Positions 17,851 to 25,864 of a stretch of 64,000 nucleotides of DNA are shown here, piece after piece (position 1 is the first letter of the stretch; each line of letters starts with the position of its first letter). Source of the DNA: UBA4971 sp900019985 (lineage in GTDB: Bacteria > Bacillota > SHA-98 > UBA4971); assembly GCA_050949175.1 (NCBI GenBank), contig JBMNFG010000009.1, forward strand, positions 558,001-622,000, written 5' to 3'. A model generated the notes under the pieces. The model saw nothing but the letters and a program-made list of their open reading frames with translations, was not told the origin of the DNA and ran no database searches. The position numbers were made by a program, and so were the translations under genes.

Positions 17851-18501
17851 GTGGGATCTTCAATCATGGATTACCTTGCCCGATTTGTCCAACGAATTAC
17901 AGGTGGGACGGAAGAGATCAAAACCCCTCAATTGCAGAAAATCGCTGTTCTTGTTGTCATAGGCCTTATAGGCATCCTCCTCCTTGTTATCAGCTTCTCG
18001 CCGAGATTAAGCGGTCCGTCCGTCTACGAGACAGGTTCAGGCCTCACCCGTCAGGACAAGGCGCTTGCCATGGGTGGGGTCGGGGGGATAAGCCTCGTTG
18101 AGGACGAGGCTCGTTTAGAGCGGAGCCTGGCTGAGATTCTCTCGCAGGTACACGGAGCAGGCCGGGTAAGCGTTAAGATAACCTTCGAGACAGGGCGGAT
18201 GTACGATTATGCAGAGAACGAAACGTATGAAGAAAGCAGCTTGAGAGAAACGGATACGCAAGGAATAACCAGAGAGACGACACAGGTCAGGAAGGCCGGT
18301 GAAATAGTAACGACGCAAGAGAGGGCGACAGGGTCGGTTTTGCCGGTAGTGCTGAACTTTCAAGAACCGCGGATTCAAGGGGTCCTTGTGGTTGCAGACG
18401 GCGCCAAGGACATTGCAGTAAAGAAAGCACTGACTGAGGCTGTAGCGACCCTTTTTGACATTCCTTATCATAAGGTAGCGGTGCTACCGCGTAAAAGGTA
18501 G
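17851..18501 (+). CDS. spoIIIAG: Stage III sporulation protein AG
   Basis: A 216-residue single-pass membrane protein with a cytoplasmic N-terminus, one helix (KIAVLVVIGLIGILLLVISF) and an extracytoplasmic ring-building domain. In Bacillus SpoIIIAG forms a large oligomeric ring in the intermembrane space. The segment VKITFETGRMYDYAENETYEE and the C-terminal AVATLFDIPYHKVAVLPRK fit the family. Starts at GTG 17851. Confidence 0.92.
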   Translation: MGSSIMDYLARFVQRITGGTEEIKTPQLQKIAVLVVIGLIGILLLVISFSPRLSGPSVYETGSGLTRQDKALAMGGVGGISLVEDEARLERSLAEILSQVHGAGRVSVKITFETGRMYDYAENETYEESSLRETDTQGITRETTQVRKAGEIVTTQERATGSVLPVVLNFQEPRIQGVLVVADGAKDIAVKKALTEAVATLFDIPYHKVAVLPRKR

Positions 18502-18510
18502 GTGAAATCC

Positions 18511-19083
18511 GTGCAAGACAGGGCAAGGGCCGGGTTTGCGCTGATGGTGGTTATTGCTGTGTTGTTGGGTGTTCTGATAGGAACGAGGAATATCAGAGGG
18601 GAACAAGATGAAGGAATGTTTTCCATGAGCGGGCTTCTCTGGGTCAGTGATGATGCTGCTTCTGAGGAAGTCATGGCCCGAGAGGCGGATTATTCAGATC
18701 TCGAAGGAGAATCCATATGGGGAGGAAGCGACACCCTGGACTCTCTGCGGTTTGAGCGGGAAAAGACAAGATCGAAGCAGGCCGAAACCCTTGAAATGAT
18801 AGCCAGGGACCTCAGCCTTTCAGAAGAAGCGAGGACAGCCGCAGGTATGCAGCTTCTGGATCTATCCCGGAGGACGGAGATGGAGACTAATGCAGAAGCG
18901 TTGATAAAGGCACGGGGTTTTGAGGACGCTTTAGTCTTTGTAAGGGGGGATAGCTGTGACGTTGTGATCGCAGGGAAAGAACTCACAAAAACTGAGGCAG
19001 AGCAAATCGGTGACATCGTTGCAAGGAGCCTGGGGGTTGACCTTAGGAACATCACCATAGTTGAGCAAGGCGACACACGATAG
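18511..19083 (+). CDS. spoIIIAH: Stage III sporulation protein AH
   Basis: SpoIIIAH is the mother-cell partner that docks with forespore SpoIIQ across the septum. The protein, about 190 residues, has an N-terminal membrane helix (FALMVVIAVLLGVLIG), a charged linker, and a C-terminal ring-building (YscJ-like) domain ending DIVARSLGVDLRNITIVEQ. GTG 18511 has AAGGTAGG upstream at good spacing; GTG 18502, which overlaps that site, is the alternative. It closes the spoIIIA operon. spoIIQ is not in the window. Confidence 0.92.
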   Translation: MQDRARAGFALMVVIAVLLGVLIGTRNIRGEQDEGMFSMSGLLWVSDDAASEEVMAREADYSDLEGESIWGGSDTLDSLRFEREKTRSKQAETLEMIARDLSLSEEARTAAGMQLLDLSRRTEMETNAEALIKARGFEDALVFVRGDSCDVVIAGKELTKTEAEQIGDIVARSLGVDLRNITIVEQGDTR

Positions 19084-19086
19084 CCT

Positions 19087-19115
19087 GGTCAAACAAGGAC
19101 AATCGGTGGTATGAT
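19087..19115 (+). promoter_or_regulatory. Possible promoter for accBC (weak)
   Basis: The 228-base gap between spoIIIAH and accB contains TATGAT (19110-19115) preceded by TG one base upstream (extended -10) but with only GGTCAA in the -35 position. The remainder of the gap shows no gene or convincing structured RNA. Confidence 0.3.
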
Positions 19116-19311
19116 TTATTAGGCAGGAAATGAAAGGGTTGTGGTGAATATAGGGAAGCATGGGTCTTGACCCAGGTAATGGCTATTGTTGCCGTAAGTC
19201 GGGCAGTCTATGGCTGAAAGGTCTAAAGATATCAAGCAAGATTTCGTCTGCTGAAAACAAAAAGGTAGCCCCTACGGGACATGTTGGAATAACGGAAGGT
19301 AGGCAAGAGAA

Positions 19312-19728
19312 GTGGAATTAAAAGATATCAGGCGAGAGATGGCCGGCTTCGCCAAGCTGATGAACACTTATGATATCAGCGAGCTTGAGCTTGAATTAGA
19401 AGGCTTAACAATGAAGCTGAAGAAGCAGGCAGGCGTATCTCGTCCGGTTATAGCAGAGGTTGAGGCTAAAGAGGCAAGGGAAGACAATCTCTTGACAATA
19501 ACAGCACCGATGGTCGGGACTTTCTACAGAGCTCCTGCACCTGACGAACAGCCTTACATTAGCGTAGGCGATGTAGTCATGCCCGGTCAGACCGTCTGTA
19601 TTATCGAGGCTATGAAGATTATGAATGAGATCCAGTCGGAGGTACAAGGCAAAGTCGTGGAGATCCTGGTAGATAACGCAGAGCCGGTAGAGTACGGTCA
19701 GCCTCTTTTCATTCTTGAAACGGTGTAG
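19312..19728 (+). CDS. accB: Acetyl-CoA carboxylase biotin carboxyl carrier protein
   Basis: Carries biotin between the carboxylase and transferase parts of acetyl-CoA carboxylase in fatty-acid synthesis. The 138-residue protein has an N-terminal helical region, a short flexible linker (about 40-62), and a C-terminal biotinyl domain with the biotin attachment site EAMKIMNE at Lys 102. GTG 19312 follows AAGGTAGGCAAGAGAA. accC is immediately downstream; accA and accD are not in the window. Confidence 0.96.
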   Translation: MELKDIRREMAGFAKLMNTYDISELELELEGLTMKLKKQAGVSRPVIAEVEAKEAREDNLLTITAPMVGTFYRAPAPDEQPYISVGDVVMPGQTVCIIEAMKIMNEIQSEVQGKVVEILVDNAEPVEYGQPLFILETV

Positions 19729-19760
19729 GCAAATCCCCTACGAAATGCAGGAGGTATGTT

Positions 19761-21128
19761 GTGTCCGACCTCTCGATCAAAAAGGTAGTTGTAGCAAATA
19801 GAGGCGAGATTGCTCAGAGGATCATCCGGGCTGCAAAAGAGCTTGGCATCAAGAGCGTTGCCCTGTACTCCGAACCTGACAGGGATTCCCTTCCGGTAGC
19901 TATGGCTGACGAAGCCTATTGCATCGGGCCGGGGCCCGGAATACACAGCTACCTCAATATCGCTAACATAATCAGTGCAGCCCTTGTGTCGGGTTCTGAC
20001 GCAATCCACCCGGGTTATGGATTTCTGGCAGAGAACCCGTATTTTGCTGAGATTTGTTCTTCCCATGGAATTAAGTTCGTTGGGCCTAACTATGATGCCA
20101 TGAGCCGTATAGGAAGTAAAGCCCTGGCCAAGCAGATTATGGCAGAGTGCGGCCTTGATGTTATCCCAGGCACTCCAAGTATTATTGAAGATATGGACGA
20201 AGCTCGGGAGTTTGCTGCAAAGTACGGTTTTCCTGTTATGATTAAAGCCCAGGCAGGCGGCGGCGGCAAAGGGATGCGTATAGCTTATGACATAGATGAG
20301 CTTGCCGAGTGCATTAAGTTTGCCCAGGCTGAAGCAGAGGCGTCTTTCGGTGTTCCCGGGGTCTATCTCGAGCGCTATTTCAAAGGCGCAAAACATGTGG
20401 AAGTCCAGATTTTAGTCGATGAACAAGGCAACGCGATTCAACTAGGTGAACGGGACTGTTCCGTACAGCGCGGACATCAAAAACTGATAGAAGAATCGCC
20501 TTCCCCGGTACTGGATGAGGATATCCGGCAGGCAATGGGAAGAGCGGCTTTACAAGGTGCGAAGGCTATAGGGTATTCAAATGCAGGAACAGTTGAATTC
20601 CTTGTTGACTCTGAAGGCAGGTTCTATTTTCTCGAGATGAATGCCAGGATCCAGGTGGAGCATCCTGTAACCGAGCTTGTCACCGGGATAGATATTGTGA
20701 AGGCCCAGTTTATAATAGCTTCAGGAGAACCGTTGCCTTTCAGGCAAGAGGATGTAGATGTGAAGGGCCATGCTATAGAATGCAGAATATGCGCAGAGGA
20801 TCCGGAAAGAGGATTTGTTCCTACACCGGGTGTGGTAAGCAGGCTCATATTGCCCGGAGGCCCATGGGTTAGAGTGGATACAGCACTGTACCAGGGATGC
20901 TATATCCCACCTTATTACGATTCACTCATTGCCAAAGTGGTAGCATGGGGGAACAGTAGGGATGAAGCCATCTTGCGAATGGCAAGGGCTTTGGATGAGT
21001 TTACCATTGAAGGGATTTCCACGAACATTTCGTTTCAACGCAGGCTCATTGGGAGCTTGGCATTCAGACAAGCAGAGATTTGCTGCGACTCAGACGTTTT
21101 GGCCCTGGTTTTCGGGGGGAGGCATTGA
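19761..21128 (+). CDS. accC: Acetyl-CoA carboxylase biotin carboxylase subunit
   Basis: Carboxylates the biotin of AccB using ATP and bicarbonate. The 455-residue ATP-grasp enzyme begins IKKVVVANRGEIAQRIIRA, and has the glycine-rich loop KAQAGGGGKGMRIAY, the HxQ-type metal site LGERDCSVQRGHQKLIEE and the catalytic region EMNARIQVEHPVTELVTG. The GTG start lies behind CAGGAGGT. Together with accB this forms a two-gene unit; the asp23 promoter begins exactly at its stop codon. Confidence 0.97.
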   Translation: MSDLSIKKVVVANRGEIAQRIIRAAKELGIKSVALYSEPDRDSLPVAMADEAYCIGPGPGIHSYLNIANIISAALVSGSDAIHPGYGFLAENPYFAEICSSHGIKFVGPNYDAMSRIGSKALAKQIMAECGLDVIPGTPSIIEDMDEAREFAAKYGFPVMIKAQAGGGGKGMRIAYDIDELAECIKFAQAEAEASFGVPGVYLERYFKGAKHVEVQILVDEQGNAIQLGERDCSVQRGHQKLIEESPSPVLDEDIRQAMGRAALQGAKAIGYSNAGTVEFLVDSEGRFYFLEMNARIQVEHPVTELVTGIDIVKAQFIIASGEPLPFRQEDVDVKGHAIECRICAEDPERGFVPTPGVVSRLILPGGPWVRVDTALYQGCYIPPYYDSLIAKVVAWGNSRDEAILRMARALDEFTIEGISTNISFQRRLIGSLAFRQAEICCDSDVLALVFGGRH

Positions 21129-21157
21129 TTGCCATCGTTAGGATGTGTTGATATAAT
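21129..21157 (+). promoter_or_regulatory. Sigma-A promoter of the asp23-nusB-xse-isp operon
   Basis: TTGCCA (21129-21134), a 17-base spacer and a perfect TATAAT (21152-21157). Transcription would begin near 21164, followed by the CAGGAGGAGGG ribosome-binding site of asp23. This is probably the main promoter of the operon leading to the OLE RNA region. Confidence 0.75.
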
Positions 21158-21183
21158 ACACCCAGGAGGAGGGTACAAAGGCT

Positions 21184-21600
21184 ATGCAGACAGGAGAACT
21201 GCATTACCCTGAGACTCCTTTACATGGAGCGCGTGAGGCTCTTGGGTCCGTAAAGATTGCAGGCGAGGTGGTCAGCGTAATAGCGGGCCTCGCTGCTATG
21301 GAAGTCCAAGGGGTAGCCGGTATGTCCAGTGGGATAACGGGAGACATAGCTGAGCTGCTTGGACGGCGAAACCTGGCTAAAGGAGTTAAGGTTGAGGTAG
21401 GAGAAAGAGAGGCAGCTGTTGACCTCTACCTTATTGTTGAATACGGTGTCAGAATCCCTGAAGTAGCGTGGAAAGTGCAACAAAACGTAAAGCAGGCTAT
21501 TGAGAGTATGACCGGCCGTGAAGTTGTGGAAGTCAATGTCCATGTTCAGGGAGTGAATTTCCCCTCGCAGGAGAAGAAAGAAGAGCCTAGAGTACGCTAG
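21184..21600 (+). CDS. Asp23/Gls24 family envelope stress protein
   Basis: A 138-residue cytoplasmic protein of the Asp23 family, which associates with the membrane through AmaP and is linked to envelope stress. It shows GSVKIAGEVVSVIAGLAAMEVQGVAGM near the N-terminus (family signature, split here as GEVVSVIAGLAAMEV and GVAGM) and a C-terminal VEVNVHVQGVNF. The next two genes encode its likely membrane partners. Confidence 0.93.
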   Translation: MQTGELHYPETPLHGAREALGSVKIAGEVVSVIAGLAAMEVQGVAGMSSGITGDIAELLGRRNLAKGVKVEVGEREAAVDLYLIVEYGVRIPEVAWKVQQNVKQAIESMTGREVVEVNVHVQGVNFPSQEKKEEPRVR

Positions 21601-21625
21601 AGCCGCCGGTGAAAGGGGCAGTTCC

Positions 21626-22171
21626 ATGAAAATACATGACCGGGCTGTTATATTAATCTCCGCCATATTGCTGCTTTTGGTAGGCATTATCTTTGTTGCC
21701 ATGGCATTTGGGCCGAATCCTACGAGTTTCTTTTCAAACGTCTTTCTTACCAGGCAGTATGGGGGCTTGCGTCCTATTGTGATTGTCCTTGCAATAATCT
21801 GTCTTCCGATGGGCGGATATCTGATATGGCTTACTTTTCGAAGCAGAGGGCGCAGGAAGAGTATTGTTCGTGCTACCGGTCTTGGCGATGTCAGGATTTC
21901 GTCACTTGCCATAGAGACACTGATCAAGCGAGGCGTGCGCGAGGTTCCCGGAATACAAGACGTCGATACTGTAGTTGACGTGTCAGGGGACGACCTCGAA
22001 GTACATGTATCGATCGTTGTCAGTCCTGATGTTTCCATTCCCGGAGTAGCTGAGCAGATTCAAGCTAAACTAGGCAGGTATATAAGTGATACAATCGGTG
22101 TTGACGTCTCCAAGGTCACAGTACATGTACGTAATGTAGGGCAAGAACAGAGGCCTCAGAGGGTGGTCTGA
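21626..22171 (+). CDS. amaP: Alkaline shock response membrane anchor protein AmaP
   Basis: AmaP anchors Asp23 to the membrane in Staphylococcus. The 181-residue protein has two N-terminal membrane helices (about 8-30 and 48-70) followed by an Asp23-like domain in the C-terminal half, including VRISSLAIETLIKRGVREV and VSKVTVHVRNV. It is preceded by asp23 and its stop codon abuts the start of the DUF2273 gene. Confidence 0.9.
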   Translation: MKIHDRAVILISAILLLLVGIIFVAMAFGPNPTSFFSNVFLTRQYGGLRPIVIVLAIICLPMGGYLIWLTFRSRGRRKSIVRATGLGDVRISSLAIETLIKRGVREVPGIQDVDTVVDVSGDDLEVHVSIVVSPDVSIPGVAEQIQAKLGRYISDTIGVDVSKVTVHVRNVGQEQRPQRVV

Positions 22172-22411
22172 TTGCGAAGACATATGCTGGATTTCCTGCG
22201 TTACGCTCTTGCAAGTTCCCCAGGGAAGGTTATAGGGACGGTTTTAGGATTCATCGTAGGGTTGGTTATGGTTATTGCCGGTCCTTTAGCCGGGCTTTAC
22301 TTGGCTGCTTGTATAGTAGCGGGATATCTTCTCGGTAGCTATATTGATCGGAGAAGACGACATACTAATGATATCTTTCTGGAAGATTTTCTCCCGCCTG
22401 ATGAAGGCTGA
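22172..22411 (+). CDS. DUF2273 small membrane protein
   Basis: A 79-residue protein with two adjacent membrane helices (about 15-50), with GKVIGTVLGFIVGLVMVI at the core, and a charged tail (YIDRRRRHTNDIF). DUF2273 proteins commonly accompany asp23 and amaP; their function is not established. TTG 22172 has GAGGGTGG just upstream. Confidence 0.85.
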   Translation: MRRHMLDFLRYALASSPGKVIGTVLGFIVGLVMVIAGPLAGLYLAACIVAGYLLGSYIDRRRRHTNDIFLEDFLPPDEG

Positions 22412-22441
22412 CGCGGGGTGCTATAAGTTAGGGGGATTACT

Positions 22442-22849
22442 TTGACGAGGAGGGATGCACGCGAAGCAGCGTTTATCGCTCTCTTTCAAGTAGATGTTGG
22501 GCGCATGAAACCTGAAACCGCTATTTCCGCCGCGTTAAGTGACAAGGATCCCGGTGAGCGGAGCGTCCGGTATATTCACCGTGTTGTCCTTGGAACCCTC
22601 GAGAACCTCGAAGCCATCGACAATACTGTTTCACGGCTTGCCATCGGTTGGACATTGGACCGCATGGGTGCAGTGGACAGAAACCTTCTCAGGCTCGCAG
22701 TCTATGAGATTCTTTTTCTTGATGATATTCCCTTAAGTGTAGCTATAAATGAGGCAGTGTCCCTCGCCAAGAAGTTCGGGGATGAGGAATCATGGAAGTT
22801 CGTCAACGGTATCCTTGGAAAGCTGGCGCGGGAGCTGAAAGAAGAATAA
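22442..22849 (+). CDS. nusB: Transcription antitermination factor NusB
   Basis: NusB binds boxA RNA with NusE (S10) to prevent premature termination, mainly of rRNA operons. The 135-residue all-helical protein shows REAAFIALFQVD at the start and the C-terminal family motif VAINEAVSLAKKFGDEESWKFVNGILGKL. The latter is read here as VAINEAVSLAKKFG, then WKFVNGILGKLAR. A TTG start is used. It directly abuts xseA. Confidence 0.95.
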   Translation: MTRRDAREAAFIALFQVDVGRMKPETAISAALSDKDPGERSVRYIHRVVLGTLENLEAIDNTVSRLAIGWTLDRMGAVDRNLLRLAVYEILFLDDIPLSVAINEAVSLAKKFGDEESWKFVNGILGKLARELKEE

Positions 22850-24082
22850 ATGCTTGCAGCGTATTCTGTTTCAGAAATAACGAAATATGTCAAAGCTCTT
22901 GTAGAAAGCGATGATTTCCTCGCAGGTGTCTGGGTAAGAGGAGAGATATCCAATTTTACCCTACACTCATCAGGTCATATGTATTTCAGCCTGAAGGATG
23001 AGGCGAGCCGGCTGCGGTGTGTGATGTTCAGGTCGCACAACTCTAGGCTGGGCTTTATGCCTTCTGACGGGATGTCTGTGTTTGCCTACGGTGCCATAGG
23101 CATGTACGAAAGATCCGGTGACCTGCAGCTTTATGTGGAAGACATGATGCCTCAAGGAACAGGATCTTTATACCTGGCTTTCCTGAAACTCAAGGAGAAA
23201 CTGGAGAAGGAAGGCCTCTTTTCTTCTTCCAGGAAGAGACCGATTCCGCGTTTTCCCAAAGTTGTTGCAGTGGTAACTTCGCCTACTGGGGCAGCGGTAC
23301 GTGACGTGATTACAGTCATCAAAAGACGTGCTCCCGGTGTTACGGTTCTCGTCGTTCCTGCGTTAGTCCAAGGCGACGGTGCGCCTGAGAGTATTGTGCG
23401 CGGACTTGAACTCGCAAATCGCACAGGCTTTGTCGATGTTGTGATTGTTGGCAGGGGCGGGGGATCGTTTGAAGAGCTTAATGCGTTTAACGACGAAAGC
23501 GTCGCAAGGGCGATTGCTGCCTCCGAGGTCCCTGTGATATCTGCAGTAGGGCATGAGACCGACTTCACTATTGCTGATTTTGTAGCTGACGTACGTGCTC
23601 CTACTCCGTCTGCTGCTGCGGAGTTGGCTGTGCCTGACAGGTATGAGCTGGAACAGACTGTTTTTCAGCTTAGCATGCGTCTTAACGGCAGTATCCGGAA
23701 GGTTTTGTCTGATAACAAGGCAATGCTGGAATCGCAGGTAAGGTCTCACGTGTTAAGGTTCCCGATGGAAATCACCAGAGACCATCGCACTCGTCTGTCT
23801 CTTGCAGGCGGCCGCCTTTACACATTGGTGCAGAGCTCTCTTTCGGAGAAGCGGGAAAGCTTCAGGGTTTTAGCAGGTCAGCTTGACGGATTAAGCCCTT
23901 ACGGAGTCCTTAGCCGCGGGTACGGTTTTATTCGTAAGCTTCCTGAGATGAGTGTAGTGCGCAGTGTGGAACAGGTACAACCTGAAGATGAGATAGAAGT
24001 CGTGCTTTCTGACGGAAGCTTTGCCGCAGCCGTAAAGCGTGTCCTTGAGGAGGGGAGTAACGGTGGACAAGGGAAAGGATGA
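22850..24082 (+). CDS. xseA: Exodeoxyribonuclease VII large subunit
   Basis: Catalytic subunit of exonuclease VII, which degrades single-stranded DNA from both ends. The 410-residue protein has an N-terminal OB-fold (LAGVWVRGEISNFTLHSSGH region, with the characteristic SGHMYFSLKD), and a catalytic domain with VVAVVTSPTGAAVRDV, VDVVIVGRGGGSFEELNAFN and SAVGHETDFTIADFVADVRA motifs, then a coiled-coil C-terminal part. It overlaps xseB by 20 bases. Confidence 0.96.
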   Translation: MLAAYSVSEITKYVKALVESDDFLAGVWVRGEISNFTLHSSGHMYFSLKDEASRLRCVMFRSHNSRLGFMPSDGMSVFAYGAIGMYERSGDLQLYVEDMMPQGTGSLYLAFLKLKEKLEKEGLFSSSRKRPIPRFPKVVAVVTSPTGAAVRDVITVIKRRAPGVTVLVVPALVQGDGAPESIVRGLELANRTGFVDVVIVGRGGGSFEELNAFNDESVARAIAASEVPVISAVGHETDFTIADFVADVRAPTPSAAAELAVPDRYELEQTVFQLSMRLNGSIRKVLSDNKAMLESQVRSHVLRFPMEITRDHRTRLSLAGGRLYTLVQSSLSEKRESFRVLAGQLDGLSPYGVLSRGYGFIRKLPEMSVVRSVEQVQPEDEIEVVLSDGSFAAAVKRVLEEGSNGGQGKG

Positions 24083-24305
24083 AATCAGTTTCGAGGAAGC
24101 AATGAAGCAACTGGAGGAGACTGTAAATGCTTTAGAATCGGGTACACTGGGGCTGGAGGAATCCCTTGAAGCCTTCGAGAAAGGCATGTCCCTGGTGAGG
24201 ATATGCCAGGCGAAGCTTGAGGAAGCTGAAACCAAGATCACACAGCTTATTGAGACGAAGGAAGGAAAGCTTATCACTGAATCATTTCGTATCGGAGACG
24301 AATGA
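24063..24305 (+). CDS. xseB: Exodeoxyribonuclease VII small subunit
   Basis: An 80-residue, mostly helical protein with the XseB signature SFEEAMKQLEETVNALESG and GLEESLEAFEKGMSLVRICQ. It binds the XseA coiled coil. GTG 24063 is chosen because TGAGGAGGGG lies just upstream. The gene overlaps xseA at its start and ispA by four bases at its end. Confidence 0.95.
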   Translation: MDKGKDEISFEEAMKQLEETVNALESGTLGLEESLEAFEKGMSLVRICQAKLEEAETKITQLIETKEGKLITESFRIGDE

Positions 24306-25186
24306 TAGTGGAGAGGACAATCAGTATCTGGAAAAAAACCATAGATGACGCATTAGATGCTGCGATTCCTTCTTCTGATACATACCCTGAGAAGCTTCAT
24401 CAAGCTATGAGGCATGGAGTGTTTCCGGGAGGAAAGAGGATCCGGCCGTTGCTTGTCTTGTGTACTGGGGTATTGGTGAACAGGGCTAGGCGAGGTGAGG
24501 AAAAGGAGGGCTCCGAGGCCGAGGTGCTTCGGAAAAGCATTCCTCCTGCAGTCGCCATTGAGTTAATACACTCGTATTCGCTTATCCATGATGATTTGCC
24601 GTGTATGGACAATGATGATTACAGACGTGGCCTGCCTACTGTCCATAGAGCTTTCGGGGAGGCTGAAGCAATCCTTGCAGGCGATGCCTTGCTTTCCCTT
24701 GCATTTGAAGTGGTTTCAAACGAAGACGCTGTAAACCTGATGGGGCCTGTGACTTCAGCCGGGATCGTCCTCGAGCTCGCCAAAGCGTCAGGGAGCCTCG
24801 GCATGGTAGGCGGACAGGTTATGGATATATCGCCTGTTTGCCGTGGCAGCGGGGTTGAGTATGCCGAAAAGATGAGCGATTTGAAGACCGGGGCTTTGAT
24901 GAGGGCTGCAGTCAGATGCGGTGCAATGGTGGCAGGTGCAAGTCCCGGACAGCTGAAAGAACTTACTCGTTTCGGTGAATTGTTCGGGCGCGCATTTCAG
25001 GTTCAAGATGATATCCATGACTTCTATGAAGAAGACTCTCTATCCTTTTCTCAAGTCCTCGGAATCGAGGAAGCAAGGTCATACGGCACAAACCTTCTTT
25101 CTTCCGCTATTGACATTCTAAAGCCCTATGAGAAGCAAGGGAAGGAACTCCTTTGGCTTACCTTGGGGACGCTCCGCTTCAGTTGA
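24302..25186 (+). CDS. ispA: Farnesyl/geranylgeranyl diphosphate synthase (IspA-type)
   Basis: Elongates isoprenoid diphosphates with IPP to make C15 (possibly C20) products. The 294-residue protein has GGKRIRPLLVL, the first aspartate-rich motif HDDLPCMDNDDYRRGLPT with the two-residue insertion typical of bacterial FPP synthases, and a second region FQVQDDIHDF. After this second motif the usual loop with GK...KxTYP is largely missing (about 15-18 residues shorter), so the Lys that normally contacts diphosphate is absent. The reading frame is otherwise intact. Its stop codon lies within the -35 box of the OLE RNA promoter. The gene order xseA-xseB-ispA-OLE-oapA-dxs is characteristic. Confidence 0.92.
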   Translation: MIVERTISIWKKTIDDALDAAIPSSDTYPEKLHQAMRHGVFPGGKRIRPLLVLCTGVLVNRARRGEEKEGSEAEVLRKSIPPAVAIELIHSYSLIHDDLPCMDNDDYRRGLPTVHRAFGEAEAILAGDALLSLAFEVVSNEDAVNLMGPVTSAGIVLELAKASGSLGMVGGQVMDISPVCRGSGVEYAEKMSDLKTGALMRAAVRCGAMVAGASPGQLKELTRFGELFGRAFQVQDDIHDFYEEDSLSFSQVLGIEEARSYGTNLLSSAIDILKPYEKQGKELLWLTLGTLRFS

Positions 25187-25211
25187 TGGCAAAATTGGCA
25201 TATGATATAAT
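25183..25211 (+). promoter_or_regulatory. Sigma-A promoter of the OLE RNA
   Basis: TTGATG (25183-25188), a 17-base spacer and a perfect TATAAT (25206-25211). The -35 box overlaps the ispA stop codon. Transcription would begin near 25218, a few bases before the 5' arm of the closing helix of the RNA, which supports both assignments. Confidence 0.7.
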
Positions 25212-25217
25212 CAATCT

Positions 25218-25840
25218 ACTCAGGGTAGGTGGTGCAGTATTCTAGTCAGTGCATCCACCTTTGAAGGCGGGCCTAAAAATCCGTCAACGGGCACATCGAT
25301 GAAGTCCCTGGTGCTGGCTGCTGACGCCCAGTTGGGGGTTGGTGCTGGGGGTTAAGAGATGAGGGCGATCTGTAATGGCATACAGGCGTTGACCCTTGTC
25401 TCGCGGAGACCCGCTCCCGTGGCTAGACAGTTCAGGCTGCGGCCACGGCCGGGGGGTAAACCTACGCCTAGGTGCGAAAAGTAGATTACGTGCTGGGTGT
25501 AGAGTAGCCTGCCTTGAGTGGCAAGAGAGGGATTGCAGGTATCAGGCGAGCTTTTTCTGGCCGGAAAAAGCAGCCCTTTGCTGCATGAAACTCTTGCTGC
25601 AAAAGAGGCTAGAAGGTGGATTGACACTGTCGAGGAAAACTCCTAGACTGTCCGAAGACAAAGGGACATTACGGGGATTGTAGTGTGAGCTAAGTGGTAA
25701 TCCGGCCGTCCTGAGGGCAACCTGGGGCTGTAGTCGTAAACGGGAAACCGCCCGAGCGGTAACGCAAGGGAGTACTGCAGGGAAAACCTGCCGGACCTCA
25801 AGCCACAATATTTACCCATAATGTTACCACCTACCCGGAT
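25218..25840 (+). ncRNA. ole: OLE RNA (Ornate, Large, Extremophilic)
   Basis: A roughly 620-base segment between ispA and a small membrane-protein gene holds no credible protein gene but is rich in hairpins. The ends can pair perfectly over 11 bp: GGGTAGGTGGT (25223-25233) with ACCACCTACCC (25826-25836). Internal stems include GTCTC/GAGAC (25398-25410), CCGTGGC/GCCACGG (25417-25423 with 25442-25448), GCTTTTTC/GAAAAAGC (25550-25571), CGG-GAAA-CCG with a GNRA loop (25741-25750) and GCAGG/CCTGC (25777-25791). OLE RNAs are known to be about 600 nt, to lie in this isoprenoid-gene neighbourhood of anaerobic and extremophilic Firmicutes, and to be followed by oapA. In Alkalihalobacillus halodurans the RNA forms a membrane-associated ribonucleoprotein with OapA, OapB and OapC needed for stress tolerance. 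Identification is by position, size and structure; I cannot run the covariance model. OapB and OapC are not in the window. Confidence 0.9.
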
Positions 25841-25864
25841 ATATTACTAAGGTTGGTGGACTTA

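Noticed and set aside
25396..25683. Open reading frame of 95 codons on the plus strand, and others on the minus strand, inside the OLE segment
   Set aside because: They have no ribosome-binding site or recognisable domain, use codons unlike neighbours, and lie across the hairpins of the structured RNA.
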